From Zerene cesonia (lineage: Eukaryota; Arthropoda; Insecta; Lepidoptera; Pieridae): DNA of 64,000 nucleotides. This document shows positions 39,301 to 52,200 of the stretch, one piece after another. The position numbers were made by a program, and so were the translations under genes. Within the stretch, counting starts at the first letter, position 1. The number at the start of each line of letters is the position of its first letter. The notes below the pieces were generated by a model. The model searched no databases. It worked only from the letters and a program-made list of their open reading frames with translations, and was not told the origin of the DNA. The stretch lies in contig NC_052107.1 in the NCBI RefSeq assembly GCF_012273895.1, positions 3,720,001 through 3,784,000 on the forward strand, written 5' to 3'.

Positions 39301-40110
39301 TTGTTCTGCTATATTCCAAACGTTCAAACTAATCTGTGACTAAAAAATATATAATTAGATTTATTTTTCATTGTAATGTAAGACCTACACCTACCTACCT
39401 ACACCTATACAAACTATTTTTATAACCTAGAATTAGTATTAATTTCCTCAATGTAAGTATGTTAATAAACCGGTAGGGTTTCAGCAATTCAGGTCAATGT
39501 TCGTGATATATTATAACATGTGCTATCTTCCGACATTGTCTATTGAAATTGGCACGAAATGAAAATTTAAATTATTATTTTTCACTACTCTGAAGATAAC
39601 CAGCGGACATATTGATTTTTATTTATCTTTTCTATATTCTGTTGTTTGATTCATTTTTAAGTAGAATCGATGTTTTTTCGTAATTATCAATACATAATAT
39701 TGTGTAGGTATTTTTTTATTATAATTTAATCTGCATAGTTCAATGAATATTAGGTCTTAATGATATTTATGAAGATACTCCAGTTAAAATGTTCCGAAAT
39801 AGGGGGACTCGGTTAGAAATAAACGTGCGTGGAACGTCGCGGGCAAAAGCTAAGGCATAATAACCCTAATACGTTTCGTCCGGCGTTCGTAAATGAATTT
39901 AAAGGGCTTCTTTTATTCAATTTATCGTTAGTTAATGATTTCGCCTACGGTCAGATATCTATGCACTTTACAACCTAACGCCTATCTTATCATTACTTTG
40001 TACTCAACGGAACCTCTCTGAGTAGGCAACATTTAATTTAAAACTTTTATAGTGTTAATATTGTTCATTTGTTCATACTATTTATTGAATTAACTTTAGT
40101 TTTGTATTCC
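39301..40110. other. sequence just upstream of the AGMO start exon
   Basis: Mostly AT-rich. A more GC-rich stretch at 39810-39890 includes GAACGTCGCGGGCAAAAGCT, which looks like a decayed Helitron 3' end rather than a promoter. Confidence 0.4.
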
Positions 40111-40112
40111 AG

Positions 40113-40288
40113 ATAATATTCCATTGAAAATGGCGGCAGAAATCCTATATAACAACGCGACGATAAGAAAGGACTTTTCAGATGTGTTGATGGGACATCT
40201 GAAGGGTGTCGGTCGAATGTTTTATTTGCATTCACCAGAGGAGACCTTGTACGAGAAACCTGAAGATGTGCCAAATTTCTTTAGACAG
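40113..40288 (+). CDS. AGMO: AGMO exon with start codon (coding 40130-40288)
   Basis: Residues 1-53, from MAAEILYNNA to VPNFFRQ, ending in phase 0 before a GTATTT donor. Upstream, a TTAAC branch-point-like motif and a T-rich tract lead to an AG at 40111-40112, so the 5' UTR is probably spliced from another exon. The segment YLHSPEETLYEKPEDVP matches the N-terminal family pattern in which a short polar stretch precedes the first membrane helix. A TTG six bases upstream is in frame but is not needed. Confidence 0.93.
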
Positions 40289-43200
40289 GTATTTATATTG
40301 TGCCTATAAATAGTATTCTAGAGCTTCAATCTAATGACCGCCTAGTGTTTATACCACTTTAACGAACCTGGAGTAGAAAAACTATATCCGCTTAACAAAA
40401 TGTAATATTACGATATGCTACGTAGGAAAAACAATCTGAAATTATATTAAATCAATGGTTTATTACTTCCAGTGCATTAAAATATATGTAATGCCACATG
40501 TTTTAAATGTTAATAGACGCTTGAAAACAAAAACATATTGCGCATAATAACAAACTAGGTACGAAACGTGCGTATCAGATATATCAATTAATAGCACCTC
40601 GTAAATTAATATCCAATAATAATGAATATGTCGCAAATCTTTTTGCTCAACAAAACATATTTAAAAGTGGCGCAATATATCATTTGACAGCAAAAGCTTC
40701 AAGGCTTAATTTGTCAATAATAACTTGTTTTGCTTTTGTAAGCCATTAAAATTTAATGTTTGCATTTAAAAATCAATTTAAAATGGAATCAAACGAATTT
40801 CTCAAGTATATGATTAGCAATTAGAGAACTTCTTTTTTCAAGAAACGAACAAGAAAATTTATTTAATTTTGTTGTAGATGTGGGTGAGTATAAAATATCA
40901 ATAAAAATTGGTTTCTTATAGCAAAAATTAAAGCCAGTTAAAGAATTTTTACTGAACCTTCCATTGTACATACTGAAACATGTACGTTCCTTAAATTCAA
41001 TAGCCGCGAGACATGAAACGTCTTCACACAAAAACAAAGTAAAACAAAGACAGAACATTTTAAAAGATAGACCTTGTTTGTATTATAATAGATAAAACGA
41101 GAAATACCTATTCCCAATTCTATACTAAAATAAGTACAATAGCCTTAGTTAATTATCATGCTTATTTAAAACAAAGACGATTGCTAATTTATTTTTGGGA
41201 ACAGGCATGTTGGCTGTTTGGTCTTCTTTTAAATCTTTATGCTACAATACCATGGTCAATTTTACGTCGATTATTGTTATAGTCATATCGTAAATTGACC
41301 CATGTACATGACAATATTGTGAGTCTATACATATGCATATATAATTTAATTCTCACTGTATTTTATTGTTTACTTATAATATGATGTTGGTAAATATCTG
41401 CAGATGCATACGCATTTTTTTTTATAAAAGTTCTCTAAATCTTTCTACTATCTCTTCTACCTATCTCTGTCTGTGTTCGAGTATATATATCTTAATTAAT
41501 ATTGTGTTGAGGAAATGCCATATTTTTTCTTTGTTACAAATGAAAACAATAATTTATTTTTCAATTGTTTTCCTTTAGAAAAGTACTGTTAGTTACACTA
41601 TTTACAATTTAAGAACTGCTGAACGGTTTTTAACACGCTTTTATTAGCTTCACTTGTATGTTTGTATGTATGTAACTCACACCCGTTTTTCTCCCACTTC
41701 CNNNNNNNNNNNNNNNNNNNNNNNNNNNNNNNNNNNNNNNNNNNNNNNNNNNNNNNNNNNNNNNNNNNNNNNNNNNNNNNNNNNNNNNNNNNNNNNNNNN
41801 NNNNNNNNNNNNNNNNNNNNNNNNNNNNNNNNNNNNNNNNNNNNNNNNNNNNNNNNNNNNNNNNNNNNNNNNNNNNNNNNNNNNNNNNNNNNNNNNNNNN
41901 NNNNNNNNNNNNNNNNNNNNNNNNNNNNNNNNNNNNNNNNNNNNNNNNNNNNNNNNNNNNNNNNNNNNNNNNNNNNNNNNNNNNNNNNNNNNNNNNNNNN
42001 NNNNNNNNNNNNNNNNNNNNNNNNNNNNNNNNNNNNNNNNNNNNNNNNNNNNNNNNNNNNNNNNNNNNNNNNNNNNNNNNNNNNNNNNNNNNNNNNNNNN
42101 NNNNNNNNNNNNNNNNNNNNNNNNNNNNNNNNNNNNNNNNNNNNNNNNNNNNNNNNNNNNNNNNNNNNNNNNNNNNNNNNNNNNNNNNNNNNNNNNNNNN
42201 NNNNNNNNNNNNNNNNNNNNNNNNNNNNNNNNNNNNNNNNNNNNNNNNNNNNNNNNNNNNNNNNNNNNNNNNNNNNNNNNNNNNNNNNNNNNNNNNNNNN
42301 NNNNNNNNNNNNNNNNNNNNNNNNNNNNNNNNNNNNNNNNNNNNNNNNNNNNNNNNNNNNNNNNNNNNNNNNNNNNNNNNNNNNNNNNNNNNNNNNNNNN
42401 NNNNNNNNNNNNNNNNNNNNNNNNNNNNNNNNNNNNNNNNNNNNNNNNNNNNNNNNNNNNNNNNNNNNNNNNNNNNNNNNNNNNNNNNNNNNNNNNNNNN
42501 NNNNNNNNNNNNNNNNNNNNNNNNNNNNNNNNNNNNNNNNNNNNNNNNNNNNNNNNNNNNNNNNNNNNNNNNNNNNNNNNNNNNNNNNNNNNNNNNNNNN
42601 NNNNNNNNNNNNNNNNNNNNNNNNNNNNNNNNNNNNNNNNNNNNNNNNNNNNNNNNNNNNNNNNNNNNNNNNNNNNNNNNNNNNNNNNNNNNNNNNNNNN
42701 NAAATTATTTTATAGTTTTTAGTTTGATGTGCTTGAAAAGCGTGTTTTTTAGTTTTTTTAAACTATATTTTATTAAATATCTATAGTCTGTTGAATGTGT
42801 CGCCGTGAAATAGGATAATAACTTGTGTTTGATTTTACGCGAGTATTATACATTTAGAAATTATATATGTACACACACAATTATATATTATATACACGGG
42901 GAGACTGATTGTATCTCCCCGTGACCACGCTCGCTGTAAAGTGTTCGGAACGTCGGGTTAATAATATAATGAATAAATCGCGTTTAAAATCCGTTGAAAA
43001 GTTTTTAATTTCTATAAGGATAATAGCTGTTAAAAATTTGTAAGAAAGGATTGGTCATAGCCTAATTTGACGGTACGGTATCGGCCAGCTAGCCGTACAC
43101 TTGATATACGCAGAACAATAAACTTACGGAGATAATTCAATGACTGCGTCGATAAAAGCGGAAAAAAACCGAAACAGATAGCAGACATCTGTTTTATAAA

Positions 43201-46200
43201 GAGCAATACGAAAAGAATATTTACAAAATAAAATATTAAATAAACAATTTACTTTAAACTGGGTAGACTATGGACTTTGAAATAAATTTAGAAAGTTATT
43301 CTCGCTTGCTCGTCTTTATCGTTTTTATTGTTTTAAACTATTTCCACCAGTTAAAGCATAGCCTCTTTTACACTTACGTTTATTATCGCTAAGAAATACA
43401 TATTCATTAAAATTTAAAATTTGAACAAAAAATCTTACATTTTTTATTTGTCGAAAAGTTTTAAAAAAATTCAATTAAACAACCAGTTCGGTCGGAACTT
43501 TAATTCCAATAACACCAAAACTTTTATTTCGTAAGCTCGCAACCGAATTAATCATGACCATCTCAAATAGATTCCTACATCATAATATACTATTATAACA
43601 TTGAGGGTGAGCAATGATCCATGAACTCGTTTTATTTATTAAGAATATTGGGAAATATATTAATTATAATAGCAGAGTTAAACACGAAACCATTTCTTAG
43701 CAAATTATTATTATTTAAAATAAATATTTATCTTATAATAGATGAAATAACTAATTGTGCATTTTTCTTCTGTTTCAGTCTTTCCCGTATTTCATAATAT
43801 TTATGATTATAGAACACATTGTACTAAGATTCGAAGGAAAAAATGGTATACGACTCAATGATGGTGTCACAAGTATATCACATGGAATATTTCAAGAATG
43901 TGGCAGGTACGAATACATTTAACTTTCATATAATATGTATAATAGTTGCATCTCATAGTATTACCTACGTCATGCATTTTATACAGCTTTAATAGCCTTC
44001 CCTAAATCGATTTTTTTCAGTTCGAACTAATTCCTGTGATTAGTGCATTGAAACATTCATTGTGAAAAATTCAAAGCTAATTTAAAAAATGTTAACGTTA
44101 TTTTTAAATAAAGGGGTAAAAGTTATTTGAGAACTTTTTATCAGACATAGGTCATTTGTCATGTATGTCTTAAAGTTGAAGAATTGGTTAAAATTATCAA
44201 TAAACTCAAATTAAAAATCAGTTTCCACTAAATCAGCCCATATCCGAAAGGACATTAACGAGACTAAAAACCTTAAAAATTAAAGTTATACATACAATTT
44301 CTAGTCTCACAGAATAATCTCGCAAATCGATCAATTTGTCAGAGCATTTAACTTCATTATAACATGAGAATTTTTACCTTTCTATCATAAAATGTCAGCT
44401 ACAATTTATTGAAAGTAATTTATTGGTAATTTGTGGCTGTTGACAGTCTTCTTTCAATCCAAACTTCAATTACTTTGGAATGTCAGAGTCAGCTATTCAC
44501 AGGAGCCTGTTTATCTAAGGAGATTTCTTAGAACATTCCTAATGCTTTTACTATAAGGAAGAGTATCTATAATAAATTTATTCTCTATGTTCTTCAGTGC
44601 AAACACCTTTTCCCTTATTAAGTCTAACCGCAATCATAATGTCGTAGGTCTCTGAACTGGAAATGATGACATTGCGATGATTTACTGTGATTGATTATAC
44701 AATCAATATTTGCTTTTCAGATTAATATGGCGGGGAGCTGAGTCCTATTTATACACTTGGATATACACGAACTATAGATTAGTAGACCTCCCCTGGGATA
44801 ACACATTAACCTGGTACGCTGCCGCACTGGGAGTCGATTTCTGCTATTATTGGATGCATAGAGCTTGCCATGGTAATTCTAATAATATTATAAATGCGAA
44901 AGTTTGTATGGATGTGTTGCTCTTTTTGTTGCTCTTTCACGCGAAAAACTACTGAACCGGTTGCAATGAAATTTGGTACGTTTATATTTATAGCTGAACA
45001 ACTGGAATAACATATAGTCAACTTTTATCCCGATATTCCAACGGGATACGAACTTACGCGGGTGAAACCGTGGGGCGCAGCTAGTTCTATATAATAAGAT
45101 AAAATTCACCTTAGTTCATTTAATTTTATTATATGTTATTGTTACTACTGATGTTTTGTAGTAAAGGGTTTTCAATGAGTGTTTCACGTACCTGAAGCAT
45201 GTTTTTCTTTTAATTTTTACACAACTTATGACTGGTTCAAAATTTAATGCGTTACATTGCTAAAATGTAATATATAAAGCATTTTCTTCAGACATACACT
45301 TAAAAGGTATCAAACTATATGCTGTATCACATACTCAAAGGCCAAATAAAATAAATAAATTGAGAGTTATCGATAAAAAAATAATGCGTACAAGTGCAAC
45401 CAAATTTTAGGCCAAATTTTCAACAACTGGCAATTTCGCGTGTTCATAAGGCTACAATAATTAACAGTAATTTTATTCTTTTAGAGGTGCACATACTGTG
45501 GGCGCAGCATCAAGTACATCATACGTCCGAAGACTTCAATATGGGCGTGGGAATAAGGCAATCGATACTACAAGGCTGGTGCGGATTCGTAAGTTAATCA
45601 CATATTTCTATGAACCTCAGTTCATAGTTCACAAAGTCCGTTAACCCTTGACTTCACCCGAAAGCATTTTGTTAATGAAAACACACAATTCTGAATATTT
45701 ATACAGGTCAATATTTAATTACTTGCATATGACAAAATTCAATTAAACTTGCTTCGCTTTCATAATGAATATGGAGAAACGGTCGTCCGAATCCTGTATA
45801 ATTACTTTGAATGATAACATAAATAAAGAGACCCCTCTCTTTTTGTGTGTACGATGTTAAAAAGTTTCTCCCTTAAGGCGTTTGAATATAATAATTATGA
45901 CTAGATTGTGATCTTTAATAAAGTAAAATTAGTATTGTGGAATATATTTAAATAGACCAATTTAGTAGTTAAACGTATAACGAATCACTTAGGATAAATA
46001 TTATTAAATAAAACTGATATTGATTAATATTTTTTAGGCTTTTTTAAAATATTCTTGTATGTTAAAAGGTAAAATTTACTAAATGTGCGCAGTAGGGACA
46101 CACTGTGTTATTAAACTGACAAGTTAATATATGCTTATTTCCACATTTTGAAGACGTTAGACAAGCAACAAAAACTTTTTTCACAAACAAAACTATTTAC

Positions 46201-49200
46201 ATTTTACGAACACGAAATCATTTTCCTCTTCTCTGAATTCAATTATATTGAATGAGTCGCACACAGCGATGTAATTTACCGTGATTTAGAGAAAATATTT
46301 ATGTATTTCATTCTATAGGTTTTGAATACGTCAAGAAGTTAAATTCTTCACACATTTACAACGTTCAGTTATTTGTATACAAACGTCTGGTAAAATTATA
46401 CGCAATCTCCACGAATACAGTAAAATAAATCTATCACTATTTAATTTTTAGTTTTATAGCATTGAAATGCTTTATAAATGAGAAATTTTGAAAGAATAGA
46501 AAAAATTTGATCACGAGGCAGGAGACGTACCGTAACGGGTGGCCGAGAGGCTAGGCGTTGCTACGGTTAGGCAAGAAACGCAGGTTCGAATCCTGCCTCG
46601 TGATCAAATTTTTTCTATTCTTTCAAAATTTCTCATTTCTAATCTATCACTAGCTATATTCAGACAGAATGTATTAAACTCATTTTTTATGACTGTATGC
46701 GTATTAACGCGATATTCCAAACTCATAATATCATATCAAAAACAGTTTATTTCATGTAACGATTTAAATCCGTCATAAACAATAGAGGCATGGAGGGTTT
46801 TTAATTATTTGAAACAAAAATTGTGCCTCCAAATTAATCATTTGGTTTATACAAAAACTATTAGAATTCAAAGCTTATGTATTATAATTTTTTTTTATAA
46901 AATAATCCCGTATACGTATCACGTATAATAAACATAGAATTATTAATTCCAGGCGTTCTACCTACCGTTGGCTCTAGCAATACCTCCAGCTCAATTCGTT
47001 GTTCATCACCAATTCAGTTACCTATACATGTTTTGGATTCACACTGAGGCAATTAAGAGCCTTGGTCCCTTGGAGTATGTTCTCAACACTCCCAGTCACC
47101 ATAGAGTACATCACGGTACGTATTTAAATATTCGAATCACACTAACATTATAAATGTGAAAGTTTGTTTGGATGTTTGTCCGTCAAACACGCTGAAACTG
47201 CTGAACGGATTTTGATGAAATTTGGTATACAGACAGGGTATGAGCCGACTTGGGTGATAGGATACTTTTTTATCCCGATTAAATGCTCACATTTAAAATA
47301 TAAGGTATGGGAACGGTATAAAATTTTACGCTCACCATAAATTAAAGCCTGAATGTATAATTTTTATTTTATTTTTATTTTATTTTTTAAGGATCACAAA
47401 TGGTTGTTACATGTAAACTTAAGCTACAGATCGTTTTTAAATATAAGTTGGCGTATGCACAACCTATTGTATGTGACCACAACTTACACACAAGCGTTAA
47501 CTTAAATATATGACATCAAACAAAGTCATAACTTAGAGTAAACCAAGAGTAACAAAGAATATAGCCTTAAAAATTATAATCATGCATGTAGATAACCCTG
47601 CTCCAAGTGCTAAGATTTTTGTAATGAAAAAAAAAACACTTATTCATTAAATTAGGACAGAAAAAGCTTTATCATCTTGTGCTTTATTCCAGGCCATTTA
47701 TCAGAAAAAATATCAATATCCATTAAATTTAACAAAGAATTGTAATGCCTTAAGGTTCTTATGATAGGTGAATTATGTTTCGTATTAGTTTTACATAATT
47801 TAATTGCAATTTGGTTACAATTTAATGAGTTAACCATGCACGGTGTAATGGGACACAATTAATTCATTCAATTTATTGTTTATCACATCAAATAATCATT
47901 TCATATGCAAATTGGTCTAAGTTCGTTATTCAGGATAAGCTTCATGCGCAATGTCATACTTAGATTAAATTTAAACTTCATTGTTCTGAAATATCTTCTA
48001 TGTAATTGCCTGTTCAATGGATCTAGGCAATCTCCTTAACGCATTTAGGTAAAGCCGATGCTGCCATGTGAGAACCTTAAAATGAGACAGAAACATATTA
48101 AGGGAAATGATAGTGTTACGCAAATATGAAGTGTGTATTTATGAAGTATGAACTCACTGAAATATCAGCGTTAAAATAAAAGACATGTTAGAACTAATTA
48201 ACATCGGCAAAAAACAATCATGGTATATAGCATAGTATGTACATTATCTGTTATTTATATATCATTTGTAATTTAATTTAATAATTTCCAAACCAAATTG
48301 TTTCTACAAATACAGACACAGATATTCCTTGGACATTGGTAGGTACCTACCCAGCTTCCGTGACCCGTTCACTAAAGCGGCTCGTCCGAACACAGTGGGG
48401 TGTTAGTCGGTAGGAATCGGACATAACCCACGGCTTCATTCCCCGTAGCCGTGGGGACCTATGTAAGATTTAACTTTAAAAAAGGTACCTAGCCAGATAC
48501 AAAAATGTGACAAAAAATTTTACTAAAAATTACGTTAATCTGAAAACGAGATTTATTCAGTTACAGAACTCAAAAAAAAAACACAGTCGAATTGCGAACC
48601 TTCGTTTTGGGGAGCGCCGGATAAAAATACGTTTAAAATCACTAACGAACTAGAGGTTATCGTAATTAATATGACCGTCGACCTATTTTCATCCGTCTTG
48701 ATATTCATATATAGCGAGCACCAATTCTATTACGGCACATTTCACTCGCGCGAAAATAGCTATCTATTTTTGCCATTTAATATAAATACACTACCTTTTT
48801 GTAACTGAATCTATGCCTATATGTTTAAAAATATGTCGATCTTATTTACATTATTAGCAGCTTAACATTGCGCGTGTATGTAGTTACATACGTTGTTATT
48901 AGTTGTTACCTACTGTTAAATCTTCACCACACTGCAACATAACTTCGATTGAATAAAACCACACATTAATAACTAGTTAACTGTGGTTTTTATATAATCA
49001 AAGTTACTTAAAATATGTTTATTTTCTATTGAATGATGTTCTGTAAACAAATTTCCATCGCAAACCAGCCAACTACGTATTGGAGCCCAAATTTGAGCAC
49101 AAAATCGTGTACAATTTTTCTTCACTCACTGACATAAATTGATGGAATGGAAGATCTGATACGAAATCTCTATAGACGCCAAACCCGCCACTTTATGTGC

Positions 49201-52200
49201 TCTCTGAGGCTTCCGTTGTATCACAGTCATAAGCTTTCGTTACCATCGGCACATCTGACATAATTCGTGGAGAAAAATACACAGTCTTTTCTCCCATCTT
49301 AGAAATCAAACTATTTTTATTTCTTGACTGACATAAAACCTCTACGAGATGTAGCAAATATTGTTATAACATACACACAAAGTATATAACATAGATACAT
49401 ATAAAACTATTAGTGTGAGTTTTAAAACCTCTATTATTATCGCCCGTCCTAACGAAATATTTTTTGATGGAGTTTAACCTAATTTGATTCATAATTTTAT
49501 ATATACATAAATAAAATAGAATATCAGATTATTACAAAGATCAAGTTTATCTTACAAATGTTAGAAAAACATTACCACACGCCATAAAACAAATAAACCA
49601 AAAACAACAAACCCTTCGTAACTGTCATTGTTTATTATAAACATATCTCAGTTGATACAGCTAAATAAACAGATATTACTAATTCGTAAGGTTTATACAT
49701 ACTTGATATTTACACGTTAATTCAATTATTTTATATGAAAATACCTTTGCACTGGCATCAACAATTTTCAATTTACGTCGAACAATTTTTAATCAACCTT
49801 ATTACCTTACCTTATACATTTTTATGACTTGCGATTAGTTGAGCTTCACACCGAGAACTATAAAATAATAACTTGATGACTGACTGACTTTTTGACTGCA
49901 TAAAAAGAAGTCGTTATGCTAAAAAATACTTTAATCAAACTCTGTTCCCAATTGCATACCTATCTGCCGTTTTTATTTGGTTTTCATATTAACGCCAAAG
50001 TGAAATTTTCGAGTTGGGATGAAATGAAACACATTGATTCCTTATTACTTTATGTATAATTTTATATTATACAAGCGGCCCGCTCCGGCTTCGCCCTTGG
50101 TAGCCTTTAACCTTCCTCAATAAATGGGCTATCTAACACAGAAATAATTTTTCCTGTACTAGTAATTCCTGAGATAAGTGCGTTCAAACAAACAAACTCT
50201 GCAGCTTTATAATATTAGTATAGATCACATAACTATCTAAGGATAACTAGATAAGGCATATATCACTATATACTACTACATAAAATCATGCATCAATATT
50301 ATGTCATGATACATTTTTGGGACATAATATTGAAGTTTTAAATTTTCTAAATTGATTTAAACTATTTATGGTGGAGATCTATGAATTCCTATTATTTTTC
50401 ATTGCTGTCTCATATTCATATAATAATTTATTACTTTGTATATTTACTGAATAATAGCAAAGTAAAATCATAATATGTTATGTCATATAACTGGACAATT
50501 TAGAGGTTCATATATTGTATCGAAAATTAAAGATAACTAACTCTTTGGCTTTTGTGTAGAAATACGAAGGGCAGATTTTATTTTCTATTATCACAAGTTG
50601 AATTTATAGTTTCGATGTAAAACGAATTATTAGGAACGTACATCAACTGAAGTATCAGCGAATTTTTTTCTCATACTTTCACATTAGCTTCTTTAGACCG
50701 ATACTGTTAATGAATAAACGGACTCATTGCTGGCAAGACTGCAACATTTCGGATTCAACTTAGGAGTTTAATCAAAGTTTGTTTTATTATTGATTTATGG
50801 GGAGCGTCTGCCAAAGTTAATTCGCTATCGCGTATTAAAAGTATTTTATTCTTAAGAACCCATTATAGCACCTTGTAAACGAAAGCGCTTTCTAATTAAC
50901 GTCATTGAAGCCTGAAAGCGATCGAAACTCTACAATCTTGATTCTCGCTAAATTAATTAACGTCAATCTAAAGATTTGGAGGGATCGGTTGGGGAGATCG
51001 ACAAACACGTCACATTTTCATAAAAAGATTTACGGTTATTCTGTAAATAGTATGAGATTGAATCAATGTGCACATAACAAATGTACTAACATAAATTGGT
51101 ATAATTCCTATATACCTCCCAGGTTCAGTTATTTAATTACCGCGTGCATCTTCAAATCAATTTTTTATACATTAAATTAAAAATGTATGTTTAAATTTAA
51201 TGTTTGAAGGGAGAAGCCATCGACAACCGAAACACAGTTCACAACTAGTTCGGTAGTCATTGGTACTTAATTTTATGTCAATAAATACGTTTCTTATTTT
51301 TTTATTTTATTAAATTGAAAATAGAACGTGGCTTGTTTTCCAAAGAAATACAATCGCGCTCTCAAGGATCGATTCCCGATACATTATTATTAGCTTGAGT
51401 TATGAAAAGTCAAACATCGAACAATAAGACGGTAGGGTGTTGTAGTATAAAAGAAAATAGAGACTGCAGTAGGAATACTATATCGGTATAGTCTAAAAAG
51501 GATTGTAATGCAATGTAAATAGTAAATTGCTGAGAATGTGATACGTTCCTTCTGTCATTTAGATTTGAAAGAATACTCATAGAACTAGCTTTACACCCAT
51601 GATTATCATATGACAATCGCTTTCCGTACAAATTACTACCTAATTATCGCATATTTAAGCTCTTTAATATATTTTTATCGCAACAAAATGCATAAAAGTG
51701 AAAATATTATGAAAAATCGGTTTCTTTTACAGGGAGCAACAAATATTGTTTAGATGTCAACTATGGTGGCGTTCTCATCATATGGGATAGAATTTTCGGC
51801 ACATTCAGACCGGAGACAGACAAAGTAGAAATCGTGTACGGTTTAATATACAACCAGCCATCATTCAACCCATTTTACTTGCAAGTAAGTAAACCAATTT
51901 TAAATAGATTTTATACTTTTATGAACGGAATCAAAAAAAAAGCTTTATCAATTACCCATTATTATTTAAAGCCCATACCTAAAAATTCTTATGTTTTCAA
52001 CTTATAAGCGAAATTGTAAATTTTTTGTCATCTCATCCTCATATTATTATGAGAAAATTTAAGGTTTTATAAAGATTATTATGAATTCGAGGAACGCTTT
52101 TAATTTCGTTGAAAGCGTTTACGCCCACATGAGATTGTTGTATTATATTATGCTGACAATTATACCAAAGTTATATTGAAATTTTCAGATTTTCTACACT

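Larger units (their letters stand above)
47290..51732 (+). other. bulk of AGMO intron 5
   Basis: AT-rich intron sequence with the GC-rich block at 48.3 kb and the group D Helitron at 50.1 kb. No additional exon is needed, since exons 5 and 6 join in phase at a conserved glycine. Confidence 0.6.

Noticed and set aside
41654..42786. Long open frames of about 350-375 codons on +
   Set aside because: They exist only because N positions contain no stops; the real flanks are short and AT-rich.
44873..44955. Extension of AGMO exon 3 into the following frame
   Set aside because: The continuation is Helitron sequence, and the family protein continues exactly at the 45485 exon.
46533..46603. Calling this a serine or leucine tRNA from its TGGCCGAGAGG box A
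   Set aside because: The variable loop is only five bases and the anticodon reads GGT, so a class II tRNA does not fit; position 33 also argues against function.
46539..46778. 79-codon frame on + beginning MAERLGVATVRQ
   Set aside because: It reads through the tRNA-like sequence and its inverted repeat; this is structural RNA-type DNA, not protein coding.
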